In this document: in pieces, positions 17,732 through 26,462 of the stretch
Position numbering within the stretch: the stretch's first letter is position 1
Layout of the letters: each line of letters opens with the position of its first letter
Assembly: GCF_016862895.1 (NCBI RefSeq)
Contig: NZ_BONV01000010.1
Location: forward strand, 1 to 64,000
From: Planotetraspora kaengkrachanensis
Lineage (GTDB): Bacteria; Actinomycetota; Actinomycetes; Streptosporangiales; Streptosporangiaceae
DNA: 64,000 nt
Reading direction: 5' to 3'
The notes under the pieces: model-generated
The model's database searches: none
What the model was told of the DNA's origin: nothing
What the model saw: the letters and a program-made list of their open reading frames with translations, nothing else
Made by a program: the position numbers and the translations under genes

Positions 17732-18913
17732 ATGACGCCAGACGGCCGTATTCGTGTCATGGAAATCATCGCGCGCATGAACGTCGGCGGCCCTGCGGCT
17801 CTAGTCATGGGACTGGACGGGCGGCTCAACGCCGATGAATTCGACCGTCGCCTCTATACGGGATATGTCGATGGCGCCGAAGGCGACCATCTTCAACTCC
17901 TGGACGCGACGCTGCAAGTTCATCGGATCCCGGGCCTCGGCCGAGCGGTCAAGCCGGCCGATGACTATCGCGCGCTCCTTCGGCTGATCAGCGCCATGCG
18001 CAGCTTCCGGCCGCACATCGTGCACACGCACACCGCCAAGGCCGGCGCGCTCGGTCGTATGGCCGCCCGCCTCGCCGGCACCGGCTCGGCCCGGGTGCAC
18101 GTTTTCCATGGGCATCTCCTTGAGGGCGGCTACTTCTCGCCGTCCAAGCGCCGCCTCTACATCTGGACGGAACGGCGCCTCGCCTCCATGTCCGATCGTC
18201 TGGTGACGGTCGGAGCCAAGGTCCGCGACGACCTTCTCGCCGCTGGGATCGGCCGGCCGGAGCAGTACGTCGTAATCCCGCCCGGCCTGCAGCTGGGCCG
18301 GACTCCCGACCGCGAGGCGGCCCGTACCGCTCTGGACCTACCCCTGGACGCGCCCGTCGTCGCATTCGTCGGCCGGCTCACCCAGGTGAAGCGGCCCGAC
18401 CGGTTCCTCGCCACCGCGCGCGCCGTGCTCCAGCGCCTGCCCGCCTGCCGGTTCGTCGTCTGCGGAGGCGGCGAGCTCAAGGAGGAGCTGGAGCGGGGCA
18501 TCGCGGACATGTGGGGCTCCTTCCGCCTGCTGGGGTGGCGACGAGACGTCGAGACCGTCTACGCGGCGGCCGACGTGGTCCTGATGACCTCCGACAACGA
18601 GGGCACGCCGCTGACCCTCATCGAGGCGGGGATGGCCGGCACTCCCGTTGTCTCCACGCGTGTGGGAAGCATCCCGGAGATCGTCCGCGACGGCGTCACC
18701 GGCCTGCTGGCCGCTCCCGATGCGGGTGAACTGGCCGAGCACACCCTCCGCCTGTTGTCCGACCCGGCGCTCGCGCGCCGGATGGGCGAGTCCGCCCGCG
18801 ACTGGACGTCGAGTTCCTTCGGAGTGGATCGACTGGTGGCGGACACCGAAGCGCTTTACCGGTCGCTGCGCGCCGCGCCGCGACACCAACTAACACCGGG
18901 AAGCACGACATGA
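17732..18913 (+). CDS. GT4 family glycosyltransferase
   Basis: A 393-residue GT4 glycosyltransferase. It has the N-terminal IIARMNVGGPAALV loop, a HTHTAKAGALGRMAARLAG segment typical of this subfamily, and in the C-terminal half FVGRLTQVKRPDRFLATA, VVCGGGELKEELE and DNEGTPLTLIEAGMAG (E-x7-E). ATG 17732 follows GAGGGG by 6 bases; a GTG three bases upstream is possible. Its stop overlaps the next start as ATGA, beginning a five-gene run that ends with the tyrosine kinase. It probably adds a sugar to the undecaprenyl-linked repeat unit made by the WecA-type enzyme of the same run. Confidence 0.9.
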   Translation: MTPDGRIRVMEIIARMNVGGPAALVMGLDGRLNADEFDRRLYTGYVDGAEGDHLQLLDATLQVHRIPGLGRAVKPADDYRALLRLISAMRSFRPHIVHTHTAKAGALGRMAARLAGTGSARVHVFHGHLLEGGYFSPSKRRLYIWTERRLASMSDRLVTVGAKVRDDLLAAGIGRPEQYVVIPPGLQLGRTPDREAARTALDLPLDAPVVAFVGRLTQVKRPDRFLATARAVLQRLPACRFVVCGGGELKEELERGIADMWGSFRLLGWRRDVETVYAAADVVLMTSDNEGTPLTLIEAGMAGTPVVSTRVGSIPEIVRDGVTGLLAAPDAGELAEHTLRLLSDPALARRMGESARDWTSSSFGVDRLVADTEALYRSLRAAPRHQLTPGSTT

Positions 18914-19884
18914 GAATCCTTGTAACGGGCGGCGCCGGGTTCATCGGCGCCAACCTCTGCCGGACGCTCACGACCCGACCGGAAGTCGAGAGCATCACCG
19001 TGCTGGACGACCTCAGCAGCGGGAACATCGACAACCTCGCAGACGTGGGGGTCGACTTCGTGACGGGCAGCATTCTGGACCGGGAGCTGCTGGCGGAGCT
19101 CATGGCCGGAGTCACACATGTGATCCACCTCGCGGCACGGCCTTCGGTGCCCCGGTCCCTGATCGACCCCATCGCCTCGCATACCGCCAACGCGACGGGA
19201 ACGCTCCACCTCCTCGAGGCGTGCCGGACCACCACGCCGCCGCACGTCATCCTCGCGTCCTCGTCCTCGGTGTACGGCGACTGCCCGGAGCCGTACAAGC
19301 ACGAGGACCTCCCGACGCGGCCGCTCAGCCCGTACGGCGTCAGCAAGCTCGCCACGGAGGCCTACGCCGTGGCATACGCAGAAAGCTTTGGCCTGCCGGT
19401 CCTGCCGTTCCGCTTCTTCAACGTCTACGGGCCCATGCAGGCCGCCGACCACGCATACGCTGCGGTCATTCCGGCGTTCGTGTCCGCCGCTCTGCGCGGC
19501 CGGCCACTCCCGATCTACGGCGACGGGAATCAGGCACGGGACTTCACCTATGTCGGATCGGTGGCGCACGTCCTGGCCGACGCCGCCGTCCGCCGCGTCA
19601 CGAGCAGGAAGCCGGTCAACCTCGCATTCGGCACGCGCGTGTCGCTGCTGTGTCTCAAGGACGCCCTGGAAACCATCCTCGACCGGCCGATCGAGACGGA
19701 CTTTCTCCCCCCGCGCGCGGGCGACATCAGGGAGTCACAGGCTTCTTCCCGCCTGCTGCTCGGACTGTTCCCTGGGGTGCGGCCCGTGCCGCTGGAGGAG
19801 GGACTCCGCCTGACAGTGACGTGGCTCGAGAAGGCGATGAACACGAATCTCCGCAACGAGAGTGGCCCGGGCGAAGGCGCCTGA
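18910..19884 (+). CDS. NAD-dependent nucleotide-sugar epimerase (extended SDR)
   Basis: A 324-residue extended short-chain dehydrogenase/reductase. The Rossmann motif is VTGGAGFIGANL (residues 5-16). The catalytic Ser/Tyr/Lys set lies in ASSSSVYG and SPYGVSKLATE, and FFNVYGPMQ and GDGNQARDFTYV are standard for UDP-glucose/UDP-N-acetylglucosamine 4-epimerases and relatives. It likely supplies an epimerised nucleotide sugar to the glycosyltransferases around it. The start codon overlaps the preceding gene's stop (ATGA). Which sugar it acts on cannot be told. Confidence 0.88.
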   Translation: MRILVTGGAGFIGANLCRTLTTRPEVESITVLDDLSSGNIDNLADVGVDFVTGSILDRELLAELMAGVTHVIHLAARPSVPRSLIDPIASHTANATGTLHLLEACRTTTPPHVILASSSSVYGDCPEPYKHEDLPTRPLSPYGVSKLATEAYAVAYAESFGLPVLPFRFFNVYGPMQAADHAYAAVIPAFVSAALRGRPLPIYGDGNQARDFTYVGSVAHVLADAAVRRVTSRKPVNLAFGTRVSLLCLKDALETILDRPIETDFLPPRAGDIRESQASSRLLLGLFPGVRPVPLEEGLRLTVTWLEKAMNTNLRNESGPGEGA

Positions 19885-19961
19885 CTGACTCACACCTCGT
19901 TCGTACGCACCTATCCAACGATCCTGTCAACCGCCATATGGATGGAGAGAAGTCGTTGACT

Positions 19962-20954
19962 ATGTCAAGCGGAAACACCTACCTGATAACGGGCGGAAGT
20001 GGCTTCATCGGGTCCCATCTGACGGACGCGTTGCTCGCCCGCGGCGACTCCGTAGTGGTTTTGGACAACATGTCAACGGGCCGCCCCGCCAATCTCGCGC
20101 ACCAGGCGGACAATCCCCGACTGCGCGTGGTCCAGGGCTCGGTCCTCGACGAACTCGTGGTCGACGAACTGGTCCACACCTGCGACGTGGTCGTCCATCT
20201 CGCCGCCGCCGTCGGGGTCAAGCTGATCCTGGACCAGCCGCTGCGGTCGCTCACGACGAACATCCGCGGCACGGAGATCGTCATCGAGGCTGCTCACCGA
20301 TATCGCCGGAAGATCCTTGTCGCCAGCACGAGTGAGATCTACGGGAAGAACTCCAGCGGGCCGCTCCCGGAGACGTCCGATCGCATCCTGGGCAGCCCCT
20401 CCGTGGCCAAATGGGCGTACAGCACCGCCAAGGCCGTCGACGAGATCCTGGCCAACGCCTATCACAGGGAACGCGGCCTTTCGACGATCATCGTCAGGTT
20501 CTTCAACACGGTGGGACCGCGGCAGAGCCCGGCCTACGGCATGGTCATCCCAGGGCTCATCAAGCAGGCGATCAGCGGTCTCCCACTCACCGTCTTCGGT
20601 GACGGCACCCAGACCCGCTGCTTCATCCACGTGCGGGACGTCGTGGAGGCCTTGGTCCTGCTGCTCGACAATGACAGGGCGGTCGGTCAGACCTTCAATA
20701 TCGGTGCCGGCGACGAGCTCAGCATTCTGCGGCTCGCCAAACTGGTCACGGAACTCAGCGGCAGCACATCCGGGATCGACCTTGTTCCGTATGCCGAGGC
20801 CTACGGGCCGGGCTTCGAGGACATGACGCGCAGGGTTCCCGACACCACCAAGCTTCGCGAGCTCACCGGCTGGGCACCGACACGATCGCTCATGGACATA
20901 CTGGTGGAGACCATCGCCGAGGCCCGGGCTGATCTGGCGGCACCGCAGCGGTGA
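19962..20954 (+). CDS. NAD-dependent nucleotide-sugar epimerase/decarboxylase (extended SDR)
   Basis: A 330-residue extended SDR with LITGGSGFIGSHLTDALL at the N-terminus, ASTSEIYGKN and WAYSTAKAVDE as the catalytic Ser and Tyr/Lys region, then FFNTVGPRQSPAYGMVIP and GDGTQTRCFIHVRDV. It lies near the UDP-glucuronate decarboxylase and dTDP-glucose dehydratase-like branch, so it may make UDP-xylose or another modified sugar nucleotide. ATG 19962 has GGAGAGA about 11 bases away; TTG 19956, spaced 6 bases, could be the true start. Its stop overlaps the WecA-type gene as GTGA. It adds a second precursor-supply step to the run. Confidence 0.85.
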   Translation: MSSGNTYLITGGSGFIGSHLTDALLARGDSVVVLDNMSTGRPANLAHQADNPRLRVVQGSVLDELVVDELVHTCDVVVHLAAAVGVKLILDQPLRSLTTNIRGTEIVIEAAHRYRRKILVASTSEIYGKNSSGPLPETSDRILGSPSVAKWAYSTAKAVDEILANAYHRERGLSTIIVRFFNTVGPRQSPAYGMVIPGLIKQAISGLPLTVFGDGTQTRCFIHVRDVVEALVLLLDNDRAVGQTFNIGAGDELSILRLAKLVTELSGSTSGIDLVPYAEAYGPGFEDMTRRVPDTTKLRELTGWAPTRSLMDILVETIAEARADLAAPQR

Positions 20955-21991
20955 ACGCCACCGCCCTCCTCACCGCCGGAGCGGCCGGCCTTCTGCTGGC
21001 CGCCGGCGGCACCCATGTCCTGGGGCGTCTCGCACTCCGCTGGGGTATCACCGATCGCCCGAACGGCTATAAGGCCCACGGCCGGCCCGTCCCCTATCTG
21101 GGTGGAATCGCGATCATGCTGGGAACCACCGTTCCCCCCGTCGCGTTGCTCGGTCTGGCCGATCGCCGGACCAGCGTGATCATTGTCGCCGCGGTGGTGA
21201 TAGGGCTGCTCGGCCTGATCGATGATCTCTCCCCGCTCACCCCGCTCACCCGACTGGCAGTCGAGTCGGTGGTGGCGTGCGGAGTCGTGCTGAGCGGGGT
21301 CCAGGCGACGGTCACCGGTGGATGGCTGGACGGTCCGATCACCGCGCTGTGGATCGTCGTGGTCGCCAACTCCTTCAATCTCCTCGACAACATGGACGGC
21401 AACCTCGGAGCCATCACAACGGCCAGCGCCGCCTGTCTCGCCGGGACGGCCTTCGTATACGGACAGCCCGTGGTCGGACTGCTCCTGTGCACATTGGCCT
21501 TCGCCGGGCTGGGCTTCCTTCTGCACAACTGGGCACCGGCGAAGGTGTTCATGGGCGACGCAGGATCGCTCTTCATCGGATTCGTCCTCGCCAGCTCAGC
21601 GGCCCTGCTGGTCACCGGACGGAGCACGGAAACGGTGATCGCGGGGTTGCTTCTGCCTGTCTTCGTCGCGATCGTCGACACAGGGATCGTTGTCGTGTCC
21701 CGGAAGAGGGCGGGCCGACCGATAATGCGGGGCGGAACCGACCATCTTTCCCACCGCCTCCGCAAACTCGGCCTCAGCACGAGGCTGACGGCCCTCGTAC
21801 TCGCCGCTGCCGCGGCTGCGGCCGGCATGGTCGACCTGGCAATGACGCTGGGCTGGATCTCGCCGCTCCTCGCGACGATCAGCGGAATAGGGGCCGCGTG
21901 CGTTCTCATCGGCCTGCCGCAACGGGTACGGGTCTACCCGTCAAAGCATCCCAAGAAGGCTCCTGCGCTCATTCGAGAAAGGCGGCAATGA
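20951..21991 (+). CDS. WecA-type polyprenyl-phosphate N-acetylglucosaminyl-1-phosphate transferase
   Basis: A 346-residue polytopic enzyme of the MraY/WecA (PNPT) family. GLIDDLSPLTP carries the Mg-binding acidic pair, NSFNLLDNMDGNLGA the NxxNxxDG motif, and VFMGDAGSLFIGF the catalytic MGDxGSL. The cytoplasmic loop with GGTDHLSHRLRKLG, including the HxxH-type region, follows. It would start the glycan by moving a HexNAc-1-phosphate onto undecaprenyl phosphate. The GTG start overlaps the upstream stop (GTGA), and only four bases separate its stop from the chain-length regulator/kinase. It could instead serve teichoic acid or arabinogalactan assembly, but the neighbourhood favours an exopolysaccharide. 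Confidence 0.88.
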   Translation: MNATALLTAGAAGLLLAAGGTHVLGRLALRWGITDRPNGYKAHGRPVPYLGGIAIMLGTTVPPVALLGLADRRTSVIIVAAVVIGLLGLIDDLSPLTPLTRLAVESVVACGVVLSGVQATVTGGWLDGPITALWIVVVANSFNLLDNMDGNLGAITTASAACLAGTAFVYGQPVVGLLLCTLAFAGLGFLLHNWAPAKVFMGDAGSLFIGFVLASSAALLVTGRSTETVIAGLLLPVFVAIVDTGIVVVSRKRAGRPIMRGGTDHLSHRLRKLGLSTRLTALVLAAAAAAAGMVDLAMTLGWISPLLATISGIGAACVLIGLPQRVRVYPSKHPKKAPALIRERRQ

Positions 21992-21995
21992 TCAG

Positions 21996-23351
21996 ATGGA
22001 TCTGCTCTACTACATGCGACTCGTACGCAGGGGCTGGCTGTTCCTCCTGCTCTCGCTGTCCATCGCGGTCGGTGCCGCCCTTGTCGTGACCTCGAACACG
22101 CCGCCTGAGTACGATGCGACGACTACCATGCTGTTCTCCAGTTACGACAAGGAAGGCAGCCTCTCCCCCGCCTACCAGGCTGGGGCGCTGTCCCAGGGAG
22201 TGCAGTCCTACGCCAGTCTGCTGACAAGTCGTCGACTGGTCAGCCGCATCACCACGGGCGAGGATGTCGAGCGACTCCAGGCGAACATCACGGCGGAACC
22301 CGTCCCCGGCACCGTGCTTCTACGCGCCAAGGTCAGTGACCACGACCCCGCGCGCGCGGCACTACTCGCCAACAGCCTGGGATCCGAATTCAGCCGGATG
22401 ATCGACCAGATTGAGCGGTCGACTCCGGACAGCCGTCCGGCGGTCAAGGTCACCATTGTGGATCGGGCCGAGGTCCCGGAGGAACCGGTCAGTCCCCGGC
22501 CAGTGGTCAACTTCGCGATCGCCGTGCTTATCGCGTTGCTCGTCGCATTCAGCTCACTCGTGGTCCGGGATCGGCTGGACACGACCGTCAAAACCTCAGA
22601 GGCGCTGCAGCAGGCATCGAAGAGTTCGGTTCTCGGGGTCATCGGCTACGAGCGGGACGCGCGGCGGCACCCTTTGATCGTCCGTAGCAACCGCCGATCC
22701 TCGAGGTCCGAGGCGTACCGCTCGCTGCGGACCAACCTCCAGTTCATCGGGGTGGACAAGCAGCCGAAGTCGCTCGTCGTGACCAGCTGCCTGCCGAGCG
22801 ACGGCAAATCCTCCACCTCGGCCAACCTGGCGATCACGCTGGCCCAGGCGGGATGGCGCGTGATCCTGGTCGACGGCGACCTCCGCCGCCCTCGCATCCC
22901 TGATTACCTGGGCATCGAGGGCTCCATGGGCCTCACGGACGTTCTGATCGAGAAGGCGCGCCTGGCCGACGTCATCCAGACCTGGGGCCAGCCCTGCCTC
23001 TCTGTGCTTCCGAGCGGCCAGATCCCGCCGAACCCCAGCGAGTTGCTCGGCTCGCAGGGAATGCGCTCGCTGCTGGCCCAGCTCACGAGTGACTACGACA
23101 TGGTGATCCTCGATGCTCCACCGCTGCTGCCCGTAACCGACGCCGTGGCGCTCGCGGCGATCTGCGACGGCACTCTCCTCGTCGCACGGTACGGCAAGAC
23201 CCGGCGGGAGCAGGTGGCGCGCGCCACAGAGCTGCTGTCGTCGATCAACGCTCGCCTCCTCGGGACCGTCCTGAACTTCGCGCCGGCCAAGCACGGCCAC
23301 TACTACGGCTACGGCTACGAGGCCGAGGTCAAGACACCGGTGAGTGCGTGA
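21996..23351 (+). CDS. Wzz/Wzc-type chain-length regulator with BY-kinase domain
   Basis: A 451-residue co-polymerase of the single-chain type. The N-terminal Wzz domain lies between transmembrane segments at about 14-32 and 171-190. The cytoplasmic ATPase has Walker A in SCLPSDGKSSTSANLA (264-279), Walker A' in VILVDGDLRRPRI and Walker B in MVILDAPPLLPV. The C-terminus ends with a tyrosine cluster (HYYGYGYE, Tyr436/437/439/441), the autophosphorylation site of BY-kinases. Walker A has SDGKSS where the family usually has GEGKST. The protein controls polymer length and export with its phosphorylation state. Its 3' end overlaps the opposing tyrosine phosphatase gene by 23 bases. Confidence 0.9.
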   Translation: MDLLYYMRLVRRGWLFLLLSLSIAVGAALVVTSNTPPEYDATTTMLFSSYDKEGSLSPAYQAGALSQGVQSYASLLTSRRLVSRITTGEDVERLQANITAEPVPGTVLLRAKVSDHDPARAALLANSLGSEFSRMIDQIERSTPDSRPAVKVTIVDRAEVPEEPVSPRPVVNFAIAVLIALLVAFSSLVVRDRLDTTVKTSEALQQASKSSVLGVIGYERDARRHPLIVRSNRRSSRSEAYRSLRTNLQFIGVDKQPKSLVVTSCLPSDGKSSTSANLAITLAQAGWRVILVDGDLRRPRIPDYLGIEGSMGLTDVLIEKARLADVIQTWGQPCLSVLPSGQIPPNPSELLGSQGMRSLLAQLTSDYDMVILDAPPLLPVTDAVALAAICDGTLLVARYGKTRREQVARATELLSSINARLLGTVLNFAPAKHGHYYGYGYEAEVKTPVSA

Positions 23352-23928
23352 GGAGCTTGAGCGGGACAGCGAGCGACTCCGAGATTCGGCGGGCCGCCGC
23401 CCGGTGGGCCCTACGAGAGCCTCCGTAGGGGTCGGCGATGTCGGGCTGTTCCACCCGGACCAGCCCGCGCAGTGCCCTCGCCTCCGCGGCCAAGGCGTGG
23501 GCTCGCCGTACGGGATCCTCATGGCGGACGAGGCTCTCCGCGGCCACGGCCCGGGCCAGCGTGCCGAACTCGGCGATGGTGAACGTACGCGTGGCCGCGA
23601 GGGGATGCATGGCCACCGCTTCGGCACGGTGCTCGGACGAGGCCGTGAGCACGAGATCAGCGGCGACGACCATCGCCGGGGTGAGCGGGCGTGAGGCGAA
23701 GCCTTCTGGGTCCCCGCCGAGCCGGACCAGCACGCGCCGCGCCCGCTCAGCCATCGGGCGTCCCGCCTGGGCACGGGTCCCCGCGCTGGTCACCAGCAGC
23801 GGGGAACCTGGCCCGAGGGCCGACAGGGTCAGCCGCTCCGCCAGCGCCGACCGGCAGATGTTGCCTGTGCATACGAACAGAATGTGGAAGCCTGCGCGGG
23901 ATGTCGGCACCGCTCGCCCGCCGGTCAA
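23329..23928 (-). CDS. Low-molecular-weight protein tyrosine phosphatase
   Basis: A 199-residue LMW-PTP. The P-loop C(X)5RS is at residues 20-27 (CTGNICRS), and the general-acid Asp lies in DIADPYGGSRR near residue 165. The family usually has about 150-165 residues; here the spacing between P-loop and Asp loop is longer. TTG 23928 overlaps the preceding stop as TTGA, which suggests translational coupling and supports this start. It faces the BY-kinase gene, with 23 bases of 3' overlap. The expected job is removal of phosphate from the kinase's C-terminal tyrosines, the Wzb/Wzc cycle that drives capsule export. The pairing is inferred from family knowledge and proximity. Confidence 0.88.
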   Translation of the reverse strand: MTGGRAVPTSRAGFHILFVCTGNICRSALAERLTLSALGPGSPLLVTSAGTRAQAGRPMAERARRVLVRLGGDPEGFASRPLTPAMVVAADLVLTASSEHRAEAVAMHPLAATRTFTIAEFGTLARAVAAESLVRHEDPVRRAHALAAEARALRGLVRVEQPDIADPYGGSRRAHRAAARRISESLAVPLKLLTHSPVS

Positions 23929-25673
23929 GGGGCGCAGCCCTGGCTGTCTTGGGTGATCTGGGTGAGCTGGGGGCGAACCAGCGGCTGTACCGGAACCACC
24001 GGCGCCGCGGCGGAGGAGGGTTCCAGCAGGTCGAATTCCAGTGTCCTCGACTGCCTGGGGGCGAACTCCAGGACGGTCGAGTAGACGGGGTGGGATCGTT
24101 CGACCTCACTGATGATCCCAGTGGGATGACCGTCGAGGCGCACCGCACTCACCTTCGTGCCGACCCCGGCGTAGAGGGACACCCACAGGAGGTTGGAACC
24201 GACGGTGTGGGGACGCTCCGGGGAGTCGAGCCGATCGGTGACGTAGGTGGGAAGTCGCCCTCGCGGCACGTCGTTGGCGAGCCGGATCCGCACTCTTGTG
24301 GACCTCAGCCCGTCGTGGCACACGCCAAGGGTGTACGTCAGGGAACGCTCCAGGTAGTAGTCGAGTTTGCTGCCGGCCGAATTGTTGATCACCAGCCCTG
24401 CGAACGGTCCCGGCTGCTCCGGCAGGACGCCGCCGACCGGAGTCGTCGCGAGGCGTTGCTCCTCGGTATCTCTGCGGCTCCAGATCTGGATCCTCCGCTC
24501 GTCCACCAGCCGGGACAAGACCGGCAACAGCCGGGTGGGCTCGGGCCGCGATCTGATCAGCGCCTCGCTGATCGCGCCGGCGATCTGGATGAGAAACCGC
24601 TTGCGTTCTCCCGAGTCCTGGTATCGGACGTAGGCCGCGCGCTCGGTGAGGTCGACGACGTTCGCGGCTGTCACCGTCTCCCCGCTGGGGAGCCTGACCG
24701 CCCCGATCAGTTCCAGCAGGTAAGAGAGACCGATCGGGTCGGTCGCGATGGCTCCGTCCAGTCGCTGGCCGGTCTGCCGTTCCCAGAGCCCGGTCCAGGT
24801 GGTCGCCGCGTACGGGAAATGCGGGGAGAGGTTGGAAATGGAGAGCATGGAGGTCGCGCTGGGACCGTAGCGAGCCCGGAATTCCGGTCCGTTGTCGGCG
24901 GCAGGCTGGGGAGCCTCAGGGAGATCGATGTTAGGGGACAGCCGCTCGATGCCGAGCTTGCCGCGGCCGGCTTTCAGGATGCCGAACGCACCGACCAGGC
25001 CTCCGGTTCCGCGCGCCTCGGCATTGGTCTGGAAGCCCAGGAAGTAACGGCGCGTACCATCCTGACCCAGCATCGGAGGCAGAAGTTCGGCGGCCCTCGC
25101 CGCCGCATCCAGCCAGCCGCGCAGCCGATCGACTTCAGCAAGTGTCGTAGCGCGCGCTCGGTCCAGAACGTCCACACCGCTCTGCGCCGGCGTCTCCGCC
25201 ACGTGCGAACTCATCGTGGCGAGCCGGGCTGCGGCATCGCCCAGGACCGGCGCCGCCGCGTCGAGACCCGCCAGCAGCGGCCGCAGATTGCCCGTCGAAA
25301 GCGCATTCGCCGTCATGAACGGCGCGCCGGCCCGGTGAACTCCGGCCAGTACATCGGTGAGTTCCGCAACGGCCTCGGCCAACCCTCGCACGGTCGTGGC
25401 GCCGTCTCCCACCACGGGAGCGTGGGTGAGCAGCGACCAGTCGAGACCGCCGGTGAGCCGCCGCGCTTCGGCCGCATGCCGCTGGGCGTCCGCGAGCGCC
25501 CCGGCCATCGACGTGGGGTCCTCCGCACGTAGCCGTAGGAGCGCGGTCCTGGTCGCCTCCAGGTGATCCCGCACGCTCAGACCGCGATATGCCGACCAGC
25601 CCCCGGCCAGCGTGAGGCCGAAGGCCAGCGCCGGCAGGCCGATGACGAGCAGTCGGCGTTTTCTACTTCGCAC
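23925..25673 (-). CDS. DUF4012 membrane-anchored protein
   Basis: A 582-residue protein with one N-terminal transmembrane segment (about 8-28, LLVIGLPALAFGLTLAGG) and a large extracytoplasmic part. The core matches DUF4012: RRYFLGFQTNAEARGTGG with VGAFGILKAG (about 207-235) and the surrounding mixed alpha/beta sequence. The family is common in actinobacterial polysaccharide loci and has no established activity. It is coupled by TTGA overlap to the tyrosine phosphatase. The start used is GTG 25673, which has no good ribosome binding site of its own and lies inside the end of a 26-codon reading frame with a strong one (25663-25743), so coupling is possible. A role in surface attachment or export of the polymer is inferred. 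Confidence 0.85.
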   Translation of the reverse strand: MRSRKRRLLVIGLPALAFGLTLAGGWSAYRGLSVRDHLEATRTALLRLRAEDPTSMAGALADAQRHAAEARRLTGGLDWSLLTHAPVVGDGATTVRGLAEAVAELTDVLAGVHRAGAPFMTANALSTGNLRPLLAGLDAAAPVLGDAAARLATMSSHVAETPAQSGVDVLDRARATTLAEVDRLRGWLDAAARAAELLPPMLGQDGTRRYFLGFQTNAEARGTGGLVGAFGILKAGRGKLGIERLSPNIDLPEAPQPAADNGPEFRARYGPSATSMLSISNLSPHFPYAATTWTGLWERQTGQRLDGAIATDPIGLSYLLELIGAVRLPSGETVTAANVVDLTERAAYVRYQDSGERKRFLIQIAGAISEALIRSRPEPTRLLPVLSRLVDERRIQIWSRRDTEEQRLATTPVGGVLPEQPGPFAGLVINNSAGSKLDYYLERSLTYTLGVCHDGLRSTRVRIRLANDVPRGRLPTYVTDRLDSPERPHTVGSNLLWVSLYAGVGTKVSAVRLDGHPTGIISEVERSHPVYSTVLEFAPRQSRTLEFDLLEPSSAAAPVVPVQPLVRPQLTQITQDSQGCAP

Positions 25674-25743
25674 AAGAAGACCGGCGACGTCCGCCCGCGA
25701 CCATCATCGTCAAAAGAATAGGCATCGCGTTTTTTCGTGCCAT
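25663..25743 (-). CDS. Putative 26-residue leader ORF overlapping DUF4012 gene
   Basis: An ATG 6 bases after GGGGGAG opens a frame of 26 codons (MARKNAMPILLTMMVAGG, then an Arg-rich end) that stops at TAG 25663-25665, just past the GTG start of the DUF4012 gene in another frame. The ribosome binding site is far better than that of the big gene. It may be a leader that couples translation. It could instead mark an N-terminal frameshift. No homology is recognisable. Confidence 0.35.
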   Translation of the reverse strand: MARKNAMPILLTMMVAGGRRRSSCAK

Positions 25744-25984
25744 TTCGGACTCCCCCGATAACGATCCTTCCGGTCACACACATTTCGCCGGAATACCAGC
25801 GAATGTTTGCCACCTCGACCTGTTATACGGCGTCCGATCAAGACGAACGCCGTCACCGCACGACGCTTACTGAATGATCAGTGACCGTTCTCTCTTTATT
25901 GACAGTCGGCTTGTTTCACGGCTCTTCGCAGTTGAGGGTGTAGCGCCGAGAAGGTAGAGCTGTTGGACGGTTGGATGTGAGTCG
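25744..25984. other. Intergenic region upstream of DUF4012
   Basis: About 240 bases downstream of the HxlR gene and upstream of the leader ORF. It is AT-richer than its surroundings and likely holds the promoter of the DUF4012-phosphatase pair. I cannot assign boxes. Confidence 0.35.
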
Positions 25985-26431
25985 TCAGGAGGTGCGAGAG
26001 TCGTAGTTCTCGCGGTTTTCGAGGACCTCGGCCATGTGCGTCTGCGCCCAGTTTCTGAGCCCGCGCGTCATGTGGTGGAGCGAGAGACCGAGGTCGGTCA
26101 GCTCGTAGGAGACGGTGACAGGGACGGTTGGCGTCACGGTACGGGTGAGCAGACCATCGTGCTCCAGCGACCGTAGCGTCTGGGTCAGCATCTTCTGGCT
26201 GACCCCGGCCAGAAGGCGAGAGATCTCGGAGTAACGCATCGGCCTCGGAGCGTCTGCGTGTGCTGCACCGGGCTGGCCAGCGCTGTTGTCGCCGCCCAGC
26301 GCACACAGGATCAGGACGACCCACTTGTTCGAGATTCGGTCGAGCAGCTGCCGGCTGGGGCACCCTGCCAGGAACGCGTTGTACTCCACCTTGGCCTGAG
26401 CCCTCTTCTGGGCCGCCTTCATCGTCGTCAC
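25985..26431 (-). CDS. HxlR-family transcriptional regulator
   Basis: A 148-residue winged-helix regulator. The core is CPSRQLLDRISNKWVVLIL, YSEISRLLAGVSQKMLTQTLR, LEHDGLLTRTV and VSYELTDLGLSL, which is the full HxlR pattern with the conserved Cys at the N-terminal end of the domain (here Cys24, in AGCPSR). Some HxlR members sense electrophiles or aldehydes through that Cys. A Gly/Ala/Asp insert (GGDNSAGQPGAAHADAPRP) separates the first helices. GTG 26431 is preferred because GAGAGG lies 8 bases upstream; GTG 26440 is in frame. It is divergent from the aldo-keto reductase and probably controls it through palindromes in the shared promoter. Confidence 0.88.
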   Translation of the reverse strand: MTTMKAAQKRAQAKVEYNAFLAGCPSRQLLDRISNKWVVLILCALGGDNSAGQPGAAHADAPRPMRYSEISRLLAGVSQKMLTQTLRSLEHDGLLTRTVTPTVPVTVSYELTDLGLSLHHMTRGLRNWAQTHMAEVLENRENYDSRTS

Positions 26432-26462
26432 TGATTGCACCTCTCACCGATGGGTGGGTTAC

